Positions 39,401-50,011 of a stretch of DNA of 64,000 bases are shown one piece after another; positions within the stretch are counted from its first letter, which is position 1, and every line of letters begins with the position of its first letter. A model generated the notes under the pieces. It saw nothing but the letters and a program-made list of their open reading frames with translations. It did not search any database and had not been told where the DNA came from. The position numbers and the translations under genes are program-made. The stretch comes from Bacteroidales bacterium (GTDB lineage Bacteria > Bacteroidota > Bacteroidia > Bacteroidales > F082): contig JAUXMV010000023.1 of the NCBI GenBank assembly GCA_030683155.1, positions 41,994 to 105,993 of the forward strand, in the 5' to 3' direction.

Positions 39401-40955
39401 TTTCGAAGGTGTTTTAAGCCGTGTAGAAGGGCTTGCATCTGGTGAATTTACAATCGATGGGGAACTGCTTAAACCTGTAATAAAAGGAAACATCGGCCTT
39501 CAGAGGACTTCTTTCATGATTGATTATTTGAACGTCGTTTACTCTATTCAACATAATTTTGAGATCAAACCCGGGCTAATAAATGTTGAAAATCTTGTAA
39601 TGTTTGATACTCTTGGCAATAAAGCTATGGTAAATGGAACTGTAACCCACAATCACCTTAGAGATTTTGCTTTTAATATTCGTGTCCGGCCAGAGAATTT
39701 GTTGTCACTAAATACCAGTCCGTTACAAAATGAATTGTTTTACGGATCAGCTGTTGTTAGTGGAGAGGTGCTCATTCGCGGACCTCTTAATAATATTGAC
39801 ATGAGTATAAGAGCTATAAGCCAGCGCGGTACAAATATGGTAATTCCATTAAACAACACAGGTAGCATAGGAAGCAGTGACTACATCACTTTTTTGAGCC
39901 CCGTTGAAGAAGATGGAAATGAAGAATTAATTCGATCTCAATTCACCAGAGCATCAACAGGTTTTGGCTTAAACCTGGAAACTGTTGTGACGCCAGACGC
40001 AACCCTAAAAATTTACCTACCTTATAATATTGGAAATCTTGATGCGCGAGGTGCAGGTAATTTAAGCATGGGTGTTAATGCTTCGGGCGACTTTACACTC
40101 AATGGTGATTATGTCGTGCAAACGGGTCAGTTTCTTTTTGCTTTTGAAAACCTCCTTAAAAAGAGATTTGACCTGATGGATGGTGGACGGATCTCCTGGA
40201 CCGGCGATCCCTATGATGCTGAAATAGATGTGAAGGGAGTTTATCGCGTAAAAACATCTTTGGCTGGTCTCGGCCTCGATAGCACAAGCAGCCTGCGTAA
40301 CCGCGTTAATGTTGATTGCATAATTCATTTATCAAAACAGCTATTTAATCCAGATATCCGTTTCAGCTTTAAACTTCCCGGAATTGATACACAGCTTGAG
40401 CAAATTGTTTTTAACGTGCTGGATACTACCAATGACGCCTTGATGACCCAACAGATGATTTCTTTGCTTGTTTTAGGCAATTTCAGCTATGCAGCCGTGG
40501 ATAACTTTTCAATTGGCAGCTCATCCTTTGACATGCTTTCTGGACAGTTGAGCAGCTGGCTTTCTCAGATAAGCAAGGACTTTGATATTGGAGTGCATTA
40601 TCGCCCTGGGGATAAACTCAGCAATGAAGAACTAGAGGTGGCACTTTCAACCCAGCTTTTCAATGACAGGGTTTCAATTGATGGAAATTTTGGTGTAATC
40701 AATAATCGAAACACAACCCAAAGTGCAAGCAATATTGTTGGTGATTTTAATATCAGCGTTAAACTTACACCTGATGGGAAACTGCAGTTGAAGGTGTTTA
40801 ATCATTCAAATATTAACAATTTGATTTCCTCCTATGATTTTGGAAAATATTCACCTTATACCCAGGGAGTTGGTATTTCATATAGCCAGGAATTTGATAA
40901 ATTCGGCGACTTGATCCGTAAACGAAAAAAACAAAAAAAAGATGAAGCTTTATAA
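36495..40955 (+). CDS. tamB: TamB-like translocation/assembly module (DUF490) protein; start codon unresolved
   Basis: Very long beta-rich ORF, C-terminal ESQFTRASTGFGLNLETVVTPDATLKIYLPYNIGNLDARGAGNLSMG and the QLSSWLSQISKDFDIGVHYRPGDK region typical of TamB; anchor KKKLRDIVLIAFAALLAIPVSLYVAL lies upstream of the track TTG start at 36546. Confidence 0.88.
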   Translation: MIKKKLRDIVLIAFAALLAIPVSLYVALRDPFFQTFAARSITTYLSKELGTEIRVDGFYFALDLSCTVKGLKVNDLRNSPMVTANEIRFSLANLKFKEFIQINSVKLTDVDVQLIQYEGEEELNLQFLVDYFSSEKVEIDTVNKVFSLKINNLSISNGAFRFLNEGLANPEIVGIDYAHIRAEKIFLNASDLYILNDSVSATINLLKAIEQSGLEIKRMKTLLAMGSQGLTAESLIIETGSSALNMNLNFKYNNYAAFYDFIDSVFVDVSLAPSSLQMADIGFFAPVMFEMPNLVNIAGDVKGYVSDFTANDFSFSFGTETEFLGRVKMKGLPDFFSTDINLRISRLKTNFADISTFKIPIEGQKIPVPENIAAFGLIDLSGAFTGYYDDFMARTVIKTRLGQIQTDLALRTNPRTNVSSYKGQLITKGLNIGKIIGDDKIIGLLSMNVKLDGQGFNMETAQASISGKVNSIEILKNNFQDIDLSGDLSSQTFNGTFSIDDTKLKLDFTGLADFQNGQPEFDFVANILFVDIFRLNLLQTDSVMELSTLFNARFSGLSLDAFLGSIVFNNTKYTDSRGVYKMKKLIVRMEEDPYLERKLTVNSDFLDLELGGSISFTDLDESFKRVASHFVAFQSLTPSEKIINEQDFYFNLKLKETEILSQLIIPSIKIANSTNFSGVYTSKQKLLNASFSCDWIEYSGVKFNKPYLVLQSDVSNANVRLELTSINFKEGTKSDSTEFGIESPKLRLNLKNDSINFNFGWDNHLSKPLNRGDIHGFYNLGVQDPSELQISHANIIINDSVFRLKKENRILFYKDYTLLDNFEFWLGGSSLRLEGRLPFTEADSLQVYFNSWDLSTFDVLTRTIGFDLDGIIEGDLILANLNTSPAFISNLHISGLNLNGERLGEARLLSSWNNDEQSIYVNTQIINIGNISTSRMLNLRGFYYPNKTKDNINFDLSLENFRLKILNQFFEGVLSRVEGLASGEFTIDGELLKPVIKGNIGLQRTSFMIDYLNVVYSIQHNFEIKPGLINVENLVMFDTLGNKAMVNGTVTHNHLRDFAFNIRVRPENLLSLNTSPLQNELFYGSAVVSGEVLIRGPLNNIDMSIRAISQRGTNMVIPLNNTGSIGSSDYITFLSPVEEDGNEELIRSQFTRASTGFGLNLETVVTPDATLKIYLPYNIGNLDARGAGNLSMGVNASGDFTLNGDYVVQTGQFLFAFENLLKKRFDLMDGGRISWTGDPYDAEIDVKGVYRVKTSLAGLGLDSTSSLRNRVNVDCIIHLSKQLFNPDIRFSFKLPGIDTQLEQIVFNVLDTTNDALMTQQMISLLVLGNFSYAAVDNFSIGSSSFDMLSGQLSSWLSQISKDFDIGVHYRPGDKLSNEELEVALSTQLFNDRVSIDGNFGVINNRNTTQSASNIVGDFNISVKLTPDGKLQLKVFNHSNINNLISSYDFGKYSPYTQGVGISYSQEFDKFGDLIRKRKKQKKDEAL

Positions 40956-42027
40956 ATTATTGCTGCTGACACTATTGATTTCGGCAACAACCTCCAAAGT
41001 AAATTGTCAAATTAGTATCGTCAGCAATGATATGCCAACCGCTGGAAATATTTTTCGAACGAGTATTGCACTGAATGCAATCGAATTTGATTTCGCACAA
41101 ACCGGCGCCAACTTTGAATGGGATTTCAGTAGCCTTATACCAGTAAATCAAAGAGTTGATACATTTAAAACTTTGCAGCAAACACCTGTATTTTTTTGGC
41201 CAACATTTTTCACGAGCGCAAATCTTGCTGTCAGTTTTGATCCGGGCAATCTTTTGCCAGGGCTAACATTTGATGGTGCATATCAGTTTTTAAGTAAAAC
41301 AACTGCTGCCTACCGCGATTTCGGTTATGGACTAATCATTGCTGGTTTGCCTTTACCACTTAAGTTTTCAAACCCGGACGTGATTTATTCTTTCCCGATG
41401 AATATGGGCAACACATTTGCATCGAATGCTGATTTAGAATTTTCGTTGCCCGACATAGGTTATTTATCAATTGATCGTCAGCGCGAAAATCTTGTTGATG
41501 GTTGGGGGACACTAAAAACTCCTTATGGAACATTTGAGGTACTTCGATTGAAATCCACTGTTTTTGAAATAGATAGCGTATACATCGATAGTATTTCACA
41601 GGGAATAAGGATTGAAAGAAACTATATTGAGTATAAATGGATAGGAAAAAACAAAGGTATTCCACTTCTTCAGGCCACTTTCGACGAGTTTCTTAGTACA
41701 GTAGCAATTTATCAGGATTCTATCAGGGATTTGACAGTTGGAATTCCTGAAGTGAATGACTTTAATCGGCCACAAGTTTTTCCAAACCCTTTTAGAGAGG
41801 AACTGTTTTTTAAGATTTGCGCCAATAATACTGAGCAGACTCTTGTTTCCCTGTTGAATATTCAAGGTCTAAAAGTTATTGAGGATCAATTGTTTAATAC
41901 TTCATTGGGTTGCGACACCTATCGACTCAAGCTGCCAGAGTCCTTGTTAAAGCATGGTACTTATATCCTGAAGATTGAATTGGGAAATAAAATACATCAT
42001 GTCAAAGTTATTGCGGGCCACCGATGA
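40942..42027 (+). CDS. T9SS type A sorting domain-containing secreted protein
   Basis: Signal peptide; C-terminal PQVFPNPFREELFFKICANNTEQTLVSLLNIQGLKV ... HGTYILKIELGNKIHHVKVI matches T9SS CTD pattern. Confidence 0.88.
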   Translation: MKLYKLLLLTLLISATTSKVNCQISIVSNDMPTAGNIFRTSIALNAIEFDFAQTGANFEWDFSSLIPVNQRVDTFKTLQQTPVFFWPTFFTSANLAVSFDPGNLLPGLTFDGAYQFLSKTTAAYRDFGYGLIIAGLPLPLKFSNPDVIYSFPMNMGNTFASNADLEFSLPDIGYLSIDRQRENLVDGWGTLKTPYGTFEVLRLKSTVFEIDSVYIDSISQGIRIERNYIEYKWIGKNKGIPLLQATFDEFLSTVAIYQDSIRDLTVGIPEVNDFNRPQVFPNPFREELFFKICANNTEQTLVSLLNIQGLKVIEDQLFNTSLGCDTYRLKLPESLLKHGTYILKIELGNKIHHVKVIAGHR

Positions 42028-45000
42028 GTCTTAACGTATATAAGTCATCGGCAGGCTCGGGAAAAACCTATACCCTTGTTTTAGAATACCTTGGACTTGT
42101 CTTAAAGCAACCTTCATTGTTTCGTAATATTCTTGCGGTTACTTTTACAAATAAGGCAGCCAACGAAATGAAAGCCAGGGTAATCAAATCTTTGTGGGTT
42201 CTTTCTGATTCATCCACACAAGATGTGAAGCTGCGAGATTCTCTCATTAATAACCTCAAGAACAGATATGACATAAAGGAGGAAACGATAAAAGAAAATG
42301 CGGTTATTGTATTTTCAAATATCCTTCATTATTACAGTGATTTTAGCATTAGTACAATTGATTCATTTTCTCACAGACTTGTAAGAACATTTACGCGCGA
42401 CCTTGAATTGCCGGCACAGTTTGAAGTTGAACTTGATGCCGGTCAATTGGCGCAGATTGTAAGCGATATGCTTATGAACAGGGTAGGTGTTGATGAATTT
42501 ATCACACAAACGATACTCAATTTTGCTATGTTGAAGATGGAAGATGAGTCTGACTGGCAAATAGAAAGACAACTTAAGTTGTTTATAATGAAGCTAATGC
42601 AGGAAGATGCCTTTCTTCAAAATCGTTATAATATACCTCTTACGAAGGAGGATTTTGTAGAGATACGTGAACTTATTCCAGCTGAAATAAAGCAAACTGA
42701 GATCATAGTAAAGGGTCTTGCTGACAGAATGCTTGAGTTACTCGCTTCACAACAAATCAGTATTTTGGATTTGAATGGGAAGACAAGGGGGATTGGTCCT
42801 GTTATTGAAAAATTATCAAAAAAGCGTATATCTGACGTTTTTGAGCAAAAGTTGATTCATAATTATTTAAGCAATGAGAAACCCTTAATTGGCGACAACT
42901 CAAATTTTCAACTGAAGGCATCATTTGCGGTCATCGAAGAGGAAATGTATAAAGCTTTAGCCTTGTTAAGAGATGTTTATGAGACTGATTATAAGCGATA
43001 TGTATTACTTCATTTATTGAATAAAAATATTTACTCTTTCAGTCTTTCATCACAAATTTCGAATGTAATGCTTGAAATCGGTGCTGAGAAGCAATTGGTG
43101 CATATCTCTGAGTTTAATAAAAGCATTGCCAGTTTATTGCAAAAAGTTGCTGTTCCGTTCATTTATGAGCGCCTTGGTGAGCGTTTTAGCCATTTTCTGC
43201 TCGATGAATTTCAGGATACCTCTGTGCTTCAATGGCAAAATTTTCTTCCTCTCATTGAAAACTCCCTTGCAAATGGTAACTTGAATCTAATTGTTGGTGA
43301 TGGCAAACAATCAATTTACCGCTTTCGAAGTGGTGAAGTTGAACAGTTTCTTTGTCTTCCTGAAGTTTTTAAAAAAGATGGAAACGAGAATCTTTACCGA
43401 TCGGAACAAGTTTTAAAACTGCATTACAATCAAATTGACCTCAACACAAATTATCGCTCTGCTGCCGGTATTGTTGAAATGAATAATAGTTTTTTTGATT
43501 TTGTCAAAAATTTCTTACCTGCGAATTTGCAGAGTGTTTATGAGAATCAAAGTCAGAAAGCTATCAAAACAATTAATGAAGGATTAACAACCTTCACTTT
43601 TTTAGAAAATTTGAAAGATAAAAAGCAGCATTTGCAGCAATATCTGGATAACATTCTTGATTTGGTAAATCAGTTGATTTCTGATGGATATCAGTTTAGG
43701 GATATCGCCATTTTAACCAGATCCAATAAGAACGGAAATGAAGTTGCACGGTATCTGGCTAATAATAATATTAATGTTGTTTCATCTGATTCATTGTTAT
43801 TGAATTCCTCCATAAAAGTCAGGTTGTTGGTGAACGTGATGATGTTTTACCTTCAGCCGGAGGATAAAATTAACCGGACAGAGCTCCTTTATAACTTAAC
43901 TAAGATTGAAGAAGCTACCGACGAAAATAAATTTTCTATACATCTGAATGATTTGGGTTCTTTATCTGAAGTAGAACAAATCCGTGAATTTCAAAGTCTG
44001 CTGGATTTAGAAAATTTTCACACCCCTGGATTAAGCCTGTATGATTTTTTTGAAAATCTTGTTCGCCTGTTAAAGTTTGACCATGATAAAGCTGATCCCT
44101 TTATTCAGTTTTTTTTGGATGAAGTCTATAGATTTCAGGTGAAGGAGCGAAAAGGAGCTGTCGAATTTCTTGAGTATTGGGAAAAGAAAAAAGAAAACAT
44201 TTCAGTTGTTGTTCCAGATTCAACCAATGCTGTCGCTGTAATGACGATCCATAAGGCAAAGGGGTTGGAGTTTCCTGTTGTCATTTTCCCTTTTGCAGAT
44301 ATGAAGCTTAATCTTTCTTTACTTGGTGACAGGTGGCTCGATCTTCGTGCAGAAAATATTGGCAAGCTTGAATCATGTATTATTGGACTTAGTAAGCAAC
44401 TGCTAAATACCAGATTTAATGAAGTTTATGAGGATGAGGTTTCAAAAGCAAAGCTGGATTTGATGAATCTGCTCTATGTTGTGATGACACGTCCGATTGA
44501 TCGATTATATGTTATTGCAGCAATGCCTGACGAAAAAGAATCGTTTTCCTTTCCATGGTTTTTCAAGGCCTGGCTCGACAGTAAAGGACTTTGGGATACT
44601 GAAAAGTCAGTTTATGAAATTGGAATTTCAAATACCTTGAAAGTTTCATCAGACAGCGTAGGAATTTCAAATTCAACAGTGAAATTCATTTCAACAGATT
44701 GGAAATCAAAACTATATTTAGCAAAAGAGGCTGGCCCTTTTGATTCAGTTTCGGACAACGAATCAGCCATTGTATGGGGAAATCTGACACATCATTTACT
44801 TTCTGAAATTTATTTTGAAAGTGACTTTGAACATGTGATGAATAAATATCTGGAAACAGGGCTTTTCAACAATGAACAAGCTGTTAAAATTGAAAAACAA
44901 ATACTTGCGCTGCTGAACCATAAACAGTTAAAACCATTTTATGGAGATGATAAATTGGTGAAAACTGAAGCTGAAATACTGGGGGATGATGGAAAGGTGT

Positions 45001-45191
45001 ATAGAATTGATCGGTATGTAAAAACTGATGCTGAAGTTATTCTGATTGAGTATAAAACTGGAAGATTGGATGATGCACACGAGAAACAAATTTTGAGATA
45101 TGTGCATCAGCTCGAAAAGATGGAAGACTTACCAGTGAAAGGGATACTTGTATATCTCAGTGATGAAGTTTTGGTAAAGCAAGTTTCTTAG
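42024..45191 (+). CDS. UvrD/AddA-like superfamily 1 helicase with C-terminal RecB-type nuclease motif
   Basis: KSSAGSGKTYTLVLEYL, LAVTFTNKAANEMKARV, FLLDEFQDTSVLQWQNFLPLI, VMTIHKAKGLEFPVVIFPF; EVILIEYKTGR nuclease motif. Confidence 0.92.
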   Translation: MSLNVYKSSAGSGKTYTLVLEYLGLVLKQPSLFRNILAVTFTNKAANEMKARVIKSLWVLSDSSTQDVKLRDSLINNLKNRYDIKEETIKENAVIVFSNILHYYSDFSISTIDSFSHRLVRTFTRDLELPAQFEVELDAGQLAQIVSDMLMNRVGVDEFITQTILNFAMLKMEDESDWQIERQLKLFIMKLMQEDAFLQNRYNIPLTKEDFVEIRELIPAEIKQTEIIVKGLADRMLELLASQQISILDLNGKTRGIGPVIEKLSKKRISDVFEQKLIHNYLSNEKPLIGDNSNFQLKASFAVIEEEMYKALALLRDVYETDYKRYVLLHLLNKNIYSFSLSSQISNVMLEIGAEKQLVHISEFNKSIASLLQKVAVPFIYERLGERFSHFLLDEFQDTSVLQWQNFLPLIENSLANGNLNLIVGDGKQSIYRFRSGEVEQFLCLPEVFKKDGNENLYRSEQVLKLHYNQIDLNTNYRSAAGIVEMNNSFFDFVKNFLPANLQSVYENQSQKAIKTINEGLTTFTFLENLKDKKQHLQQYLDNILDLVNQLISDGYQFRDIAILTRSNKNGNEVARYLANNNINVVSSDSLLLNSSIKVRLLVNVMMFYLQPEDKINRTELLYNLTKIEEATDENKFSIHLNDLGSLSEVEQIREFQSLLDLENFHTPGLSLYDFFENLVRLLKFDHDKADPFIQFFLDEVYRFQVKERKGAVEFLEYWEKKKENISVVVPDSTNAVAVMTIHKAKGLEFPVVIFPFADMKLNLSLLGDRWLDLRAENIGKLESCIIGLSKQLLNTRFNEVYEDEVSKAKLDLMNLLYVVMTRPIDRLYVIAAMPDEKESFSFPWFFKAWLDSKGLWDTEKSVYEIGISNTLKVSSDSVGISNSTVKFISTDWKSKLYLAKEAGPFDSVSDNESAIVWGNLTHHLLSEIYFESDFEHVMNKYLETGLFNNEQAVKIEKQILALLNHKQLKPFYGDDKLVKTEAEILGDDGKVYRIDRYVKTDAEVILIEYKTGRLDDAHEKQILRYVHQLEKMEDLPVKGILVYLSDEVLVKQVS

Positions 45192-45214
45192 AGCTTGAAT
45201 TTCGGGTATAAAAA

Positions 45215-45246
45215 AAAGCTGCCTCGGATTTGATCGAGACAGCTTT
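45215..45246. terminator. Bidirectional terminator between convergent AddA-like gene and DUF3467 gene
   Basis: AAAGCTGCCTCG-N8-CGAGACAGCTTT with flanking A-run and T-run. Confidence 0.85.
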
Positions 45247-45252
45247 ATTTTT

Positions 45253-45561
45253 TTAAGCTTGAGCAGTTGGCCCACCCATTGAATAAGGTGGCATTCCATC
45301 ACCTCCTGATTCCTTAATAACACCATGAATTGATTCATACTTCTTAATGTTATCAAGAAGAGCCTTGTATAATCTTTTAGCATGCTCAGGGGTGAGTATA
45401 ATACGAGATTTTACTTTAGCTTTTTGAACACCAGGCATCAATTTCACGAAATCCACAACAAATTCTGAATTTGAATGTGTGATGATTGCCAGGTTTGAAT
45501 AAATACCTTCAGCGATTTCTTCGCTGAGTTCAATATTAATTTGATTCTTATTTTCGTTCAT
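45253..45561 (-). CDS. DUF3467 domain-containing protein
   Basis: GIYSNLAIITHSNSEFVVDFVKLMPGVQKAKVKSRIILTPEHAKRLYKALLDNIKKYE. Confidence 0.93.
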   Translation of the reverse strand: MNENKNQINIELSEEIAEGIYSNLAIITHSNSEFVVDFVKLMPGVQKAKVKSRIILTPEHAKRLYKALLDNIKKYESIHGVIKESGGDGMPPYSMGGPTAQA

Positions 45562-45582
45562 TTTGTAATTGTTTTAAAAAAT

Positions 45583-45616
45583 GAAAACACCTTCAAAATT
45601 TCTGAAAGGTGTTTTC
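45583..45616 (-). terminator. Terminator downstream of rpoC
   Basis: GAAAACACCTT...AAGGTGTTTTC stem; minus-strand tail ATTTTTTAAAAC. Confidence 0.75.
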
Positions 45617-45627
45617 AATTCTGTAAT

Positions 45628-48600
45628 TTATTTATACTTCTCAGATCCTACTTTAAGAGATCTTGATGCGGTTTCCATAACAGCTTCATACTCAGATCTT
45701 GAACCAACGATCAAATCGTCATAATCTGGAAGACCTGTGCCTGCAGGGATTTTGTGTCCTACAATAACATTTTCTTTCAGACCTTTAAGCATATCCGACT
45801 TGGCATTAATAGATGCCTGCGTGAGTACTTTAGTTGTTTCCTGGAAAGATGCTGCTGAAATAAAACTATTTGTCTGCAATGATGCTCTGGTAATTCCTTG
45901 AAGAACTTGGAATGCCGTTGCTGGCTTGGCATCGCGGGCTTCAACCAGTTTCCTGTCTTTACGTTTAAGCAGAGAGTTTTCATCGCGAAGTTTTCTGGCA
46001 GTAATAATCTGACCTTGACGAAGTGCTTCTGAATCACCCGGATCAACAATAACTTTTTTACCAAAAATCTCATCGTTTTCTTCCTGGAAGTCAATCTTAT
46101 TATTCAATTCACCTTCAAGGAATCGAGTGTCACCTGGATCTTCAACTTCAACTTTACGCATCATCTGTCTTACGATCACTTCAAAGTGTTTGTCATTGAT
46201 TTTAACACCCTGAAGTCTATAAACTTCCTGAACCTCGTTCACGATGTATTCCTGAACTTTCATTGGTCCTTTGATAGCAAGAATATCAGCTGGAGTCATA
46301 GCGCCTTCTGACAATGGCGTACCTGCTTTAACAAAGTCGTTTTCCTGTGCAAGAATTTGTTTTGAAGTTGGAATTAGATAACTTTTCTCTTCACCTGTTT
46401 TAGAGGTAACGATTACTTCTCTGTTTCCGCGTTTTAACTTTTTACCAAAAGATACAACACCATCGATTTCTGCAACAACCGCAGGTTCTGAAGGATTTCG
46501 GGCTTCAAAAAGTTCAGTAACACGTGGCAAACCACCAGTAATATCACCAGATTTTCCAATAGCTCTAGGTATCTTTACAAGCATACCACCAGCTTTAACG
46601 TTAACACCCTCTTCAATTATGATATGGGCTCCAACAGGAATATCGTAGGTTTTTATTACCACATTATCCTTGTCAAGAATCTTTATGAATGGGTTCTTGG
46701 CTTTAATTCTGCTTTCAATGATAACCTTTTCATTGTAACCGGTTTGCTCATCGGATTCAACACGGTATGTCAGGCCTTCAACAATATTTTCAAAACTGAT
46801 TTTACCTTCATATTCAGATAATATTACTGCATTGTATGGATCCCAGTCACTGATTGGATCACCTTTTTTGACCTCATCACCATGCTTAACAAAAAGATTA
46901 GCACCGTAAGGAATATTGCTTGAAGTAAGCACAATCCCTGTTTTTTTGTCTAAAATTTTCATTTCAGCTGAGCGGCCAATTACAATATCATAATTATTTC
47001 CATCCTTTGTTGTTGGAACAGCACGTAGTTCATCCAATTCGACAATACCATCATATTTAGCTGATATTTTCGACATAATGGCGATGTTTGAAGCGGTACC
47101 CCCAACGTGGAATGTACGCAATGTAAGCTGCGTTCCGGGCTCACCAATAGATTGGGCAGCAATGACGCCAACAGCTTCACCTTTTTGAACCAGTTTTCCT
47201 GATGCCAGGTTGCGTCCATAGCAATTAGCACAAACACCGTGTTTGGATTCACATGTTAATACTGATCTGATTTCAACATTTTCAATTGGTGAATTCTCAA
47301 TTACACTAGCAACTTCTTCTGTAATTTCTTCACCACCAAGAATAATCAAATCGTTGGTCTGTGGATGATAAATATCATGTAGGGCAACTCTTCCCAGAAT
47401 TCTGTCATAAAGACTTTCAACAATTTCTTCACTCTTCTTGAGTGCGGAAATTGTCAGACCGCGCAATGTTCCACAATCTTTTTCAGTAATTACTACATCT
47501 TGTGCAACATCAACCAATCGACGGGTAAGATAACCTGCATCAGCAGTTTTAAGTGCTGTATCCGCCAAACCTTTACGAGCACCGTGGGTAGAAATGAAAT
47601 ACTCAAGAACTGAAAGACCTTCTTTAAAATTTGAAAGAATTGGATTTTCAATAATTTCACCACCTGAGGCACCTGATTTCTGTGGTTTGGCCATAAGACC
47701 CCTCATTCCGGAAAGCTGACGAATCTGTTCTTTAGATCCCCTCGCTCCTGAATCAAGCATCATATAAACAGGGTTAAAACCTTGGTCATCCTGAGATAGC
47801 TGTGACATCACTGTATTCGTCAAACGCGAATTGGTATGTGTCCAAATATCAATAATCTGGTTGTAACGCTCATTATTGGTGATGAAGCCCATGTTATAGT
47901 TAGACATTACTTCTTCGACCTCTTCTTTTGCCTGACGAATCAATTCTTCTTTTGCCTCCGGAATCTTCACGTTTCCAAGGTTGAACGACAGTCCACCCTT
48001 GTATGCCATCTGGAATCCAATATTCTTAATATCATCGAGGAATTGGGCTGTCGCGGCAGTACCGAGCAACTTTACCATGTCGCCAATGATGTCGCGAAGC
48101 GATTTCTTGGTAAGCAATTGATTAATATAACCGAAACCTAAAGGAACGACTTCATTTAAAAGTACACGTCCAACAGTGGTTTCAATCATTTTATTACTGA
48201 GCTTTCCGCTTTCACGAACATCAACTTTTACATTGATTATCGCATGCAGATCAATTCTTTTCTCATTGTATGCAATGATAACCTCTTCAGGTGAAAAGAA
48301 ACGTTTTCCTTCACCTTTTACAATGTGCTCATCAACACTTTTGCGGGCTTTGGTGATATAATACAGCCCAAGAACCATGTCCTGTGAAGGAACGGTGATT
48401 GGTGCGCCATTGGCAGGATTGAGAATGTTATGCGACGCCAGCATCAGAATCTGTGCCTCAAGAATGGCAGCATTTCCAAGTGGAACGTGCACAGCCATCT
48501 GGTCGCCGTCAAAGTCGGCATTGAAAGCAGTACAAACCAAAGGGTGAAGCTGAATTGCTTTTCCTTCAACCAATTTAGGTTGAAAAGCCTGAATACCCAA

Positions 48601-49935
48601 TCGGTGAAGGGTAGGGGCACGATTCAACATGATTGGATGTCCTTTCAAAATGCTTTCGAGGATGTCCCAAACAACAGGATCTTTGCGGTCAACTATTTTC
48701 TTGGCTGATTTTACTGTCTTAACAATACCTCTTTCGAGCATCTTTCGGATAATAAATGGTTTGAAAAGCTCAGATGCCATATCCTTTGGAATACCACATT
48801 CATTGAGATTCAAATCAGGTCCTACAACGATAACCGAACGTCCGGAATAGTCAACCCTCTTTCCAAGTAAATTTTGGCGGAATCGACCTTGCTTACCTTT
48901 TAAACTGTCGCTCAATGATTTAAGCGGACGATTTGACTCAGTTTTAACAGCGCTGGCTTTTCTTGAATTATCGAACAAGGAATCAACAGCTTCCTGTAAC
49001 ATACGTTTTTCATTACGCATGATAACATCTGGAGCCTTGATTTCAATAAGTCTTTTAAGACGGTTATTTCTTATGATAACCCTTCTGTAAAGGTCATTTA
49101 GGTCGGAAGTTGCAAAACGGCCTCCATCAAGCGGCACGAGTGGTCTGAGCTCTGGTGGGATAACAGGCACGACTTTCACAATCATCCATTCAGGTCTGTT
49201 TTCAATGCGCGTCCGTGCATCTCTGAATGCTTCAAAAACCTGAAGGCGTTTCAAAGCCTCTTGCTTACGCTGTTGAGAGGTCTCTGTATTAGCTTTATGA
49301 CGTAAGTCAAATGAAATTTGATCCAGATCAAGCCTTGCCAAAAGATCATGAATTGCTTCTGCTCCCATTTTAGCAATAAACTTATTTGGGTCAGAATCTG
49401 GCAAATGTTGATTGTCAGCAGGCAAAGCTTCAACGATGTCAATATATTCTTCTTCTGTGAGGAAGTCCATATAATTGATACCATCCAACTGTTTGACGCC
49501 AGACTGAATAACAACGTACCGTTCATAATAAATAATCATGTCAAGTTTCTTGGTTTGAAGGCCAAGAAGGGCGCCAATTTTATTCGGAAGGGATCTGAAA
49601 TACCAGATATGTGCCACTGGAACAACGAGTTGGATGTGTCCCATACGTTCGCGTCGAACTTTCTTTTCTGTCACTTCAACACCGCAACGATCGCAAATGA
49701 TACCCTTGTAACGGATGCGTTTATATTTGCCGCAATGACATTCCCAGTCTTTTACCGGCCCGAAAATGCGCTCACAAAACAAACCATCTCTTTCGGGTTT
49801 GTAAGTACGGTAATTGATTGTTTCGGGTTTGAGTACCTCGCCACTCGATCGTTCCAGAATTGATTCCGGGGAGGCGAGGCTTATGGTAATCTTCGAAAAG
49901 TTGCTGCTGATTGTACTGTCTTTTCTGAAAGCCAT
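45628..49935 (-). CDS. rpoC: DNA-directed RNA polymerase subunit beta'
   Basis: [69 protein letters not shown]. Confidence 0.99.
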   Translation of the reverse strand: MAFRKDSTISSNFSKITISLASPESILERSSGEVLKPETINYRTYKPERDGLFCERIFGPVKDWECHCGKYKRIRYKGIICDRCGVEVTEKKVRRERMGHIQLVVPVAHIWYFRSLPNKIGALLGLQTKKLDMIIYYERYVVIQSGVKQLDGINYMDFLTEEEYIDIVEALPADNQHLPDSDPNKFIAKMGAEAIHDLLARLDLDQISFDLRHKANTETSQQRKQEALKRLQVFEAFRDARTRIENRPEWMIVKVVPVIPPELRPLVPLDGGRFATSDLNDLYRRVIIRNNRLKRLIEIKAPDVIMRNEKRMLQEAVDSLFDNSRKASAVKTESNRPLKSLSDSLKGKQGRFRQNLLGKRVDYSGRSVIVVGPDLNLNECGIPKDMASELFKPFIIRKMLERGIVKTVKSAKKIVDRKDPVVWDILESILKGHPIMLNRAPTLHRLGIQAFQPKLVEGKAIQLHPLVCTAFNADFDGDQMAVHVPLGNAAILEAQILMLASHNILNPANGAPITVPSQDMVLGLYYITKARKSVDEHIVKGEGKRFFSPEEVIIAYNEKRIDLHAIINVKVDVRESGKLSNKMIETTVGRVLLNEVVPLGFGYINQLLTKKSLRDIIGDMVKLLGTAATAQFLDDIKNIGFQMAYKGGLSFNLGNVKIPEAKEELIRQAKEEVEEVMSNYNMGFITNNERYNQIIDIWTHTNSRLTNTVMSQLSQDDQGFNPVYMMLDSGARGSKEQIRQLSGMRGLMAKPQKSGASGGEIIENPILSNFKEGLSVLEYFISTHGARKGLADTALKTADAGYLTRRLVDVAQDVVITEKDCGTLRGLTISALKKSEEIVESLYDRILGRVALHDIYHPQTNDLIILGGEEITEEVASVIENSPIENVEIRSVLTCESKHGVCANCYGRNLASGKLVQKGEAVGVIAAQSIGEPGTQLTLRTFHVGGTASNIAIMSKISAKYDGIVELDELRAVPTTKDGNNYDIVIGRSAEMKILDKKTGIVLTSSNIPYGANLFVKHGDEVKKGDPISDWDPYNAVILSEYEGKISFENIVEGLTYRVESDEQTGYNEKVIIESRIKAKNPFIKILDKDNVVIKTYDIPVGAHIIIEEGVNVKAGGMLVKIPRAIGKSGDITGGLPRVTELFEARNPSEPAVVAEIDGVVSFGKKLKRGNREVIVTSKTGEEKSYLIPTSKQILAQENDFVKAGTPLSEGAMTPADILAIKGPMKVQEYIVNEVQEVYRLQGVKINDKHFEVIVRQMMRKVEVEDPGDTRFLEGELNNKIDFQEENDEIFGKKVIVDPGDSEALRQGQIITARKLRDENSLLKRKDRKLVEARDAKPATAFQVLQGITRASLQTNSFISAASFQETTKVLTQASINAKSDMLKGLKENVIVGHKIPAGTGLPDYDDLIVGSRSEYEAVMETASRSLKVGSEKYK

Positions 49936-49969
49936 ATGTTATTGTAATCTTATTGTTAAAAGATAAATG

Positions 49970-50003
49970 CACGCACTTTTCTGTTAAATCAGAAAAGTGC
50001 GTG
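49970..50003 (-). promoter_or_regulatory. Strong intercistronic hairpin between rpoB and rpoC (14-bp stem, 6-nt loop)
   Basis: CACGCACTTTTCTG-TTAAAT-CAGAAAAGTGCGTG, perfect complementarity. Confidence 0.8.
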
Positions 50004-50011
50004 TGGTTTAT

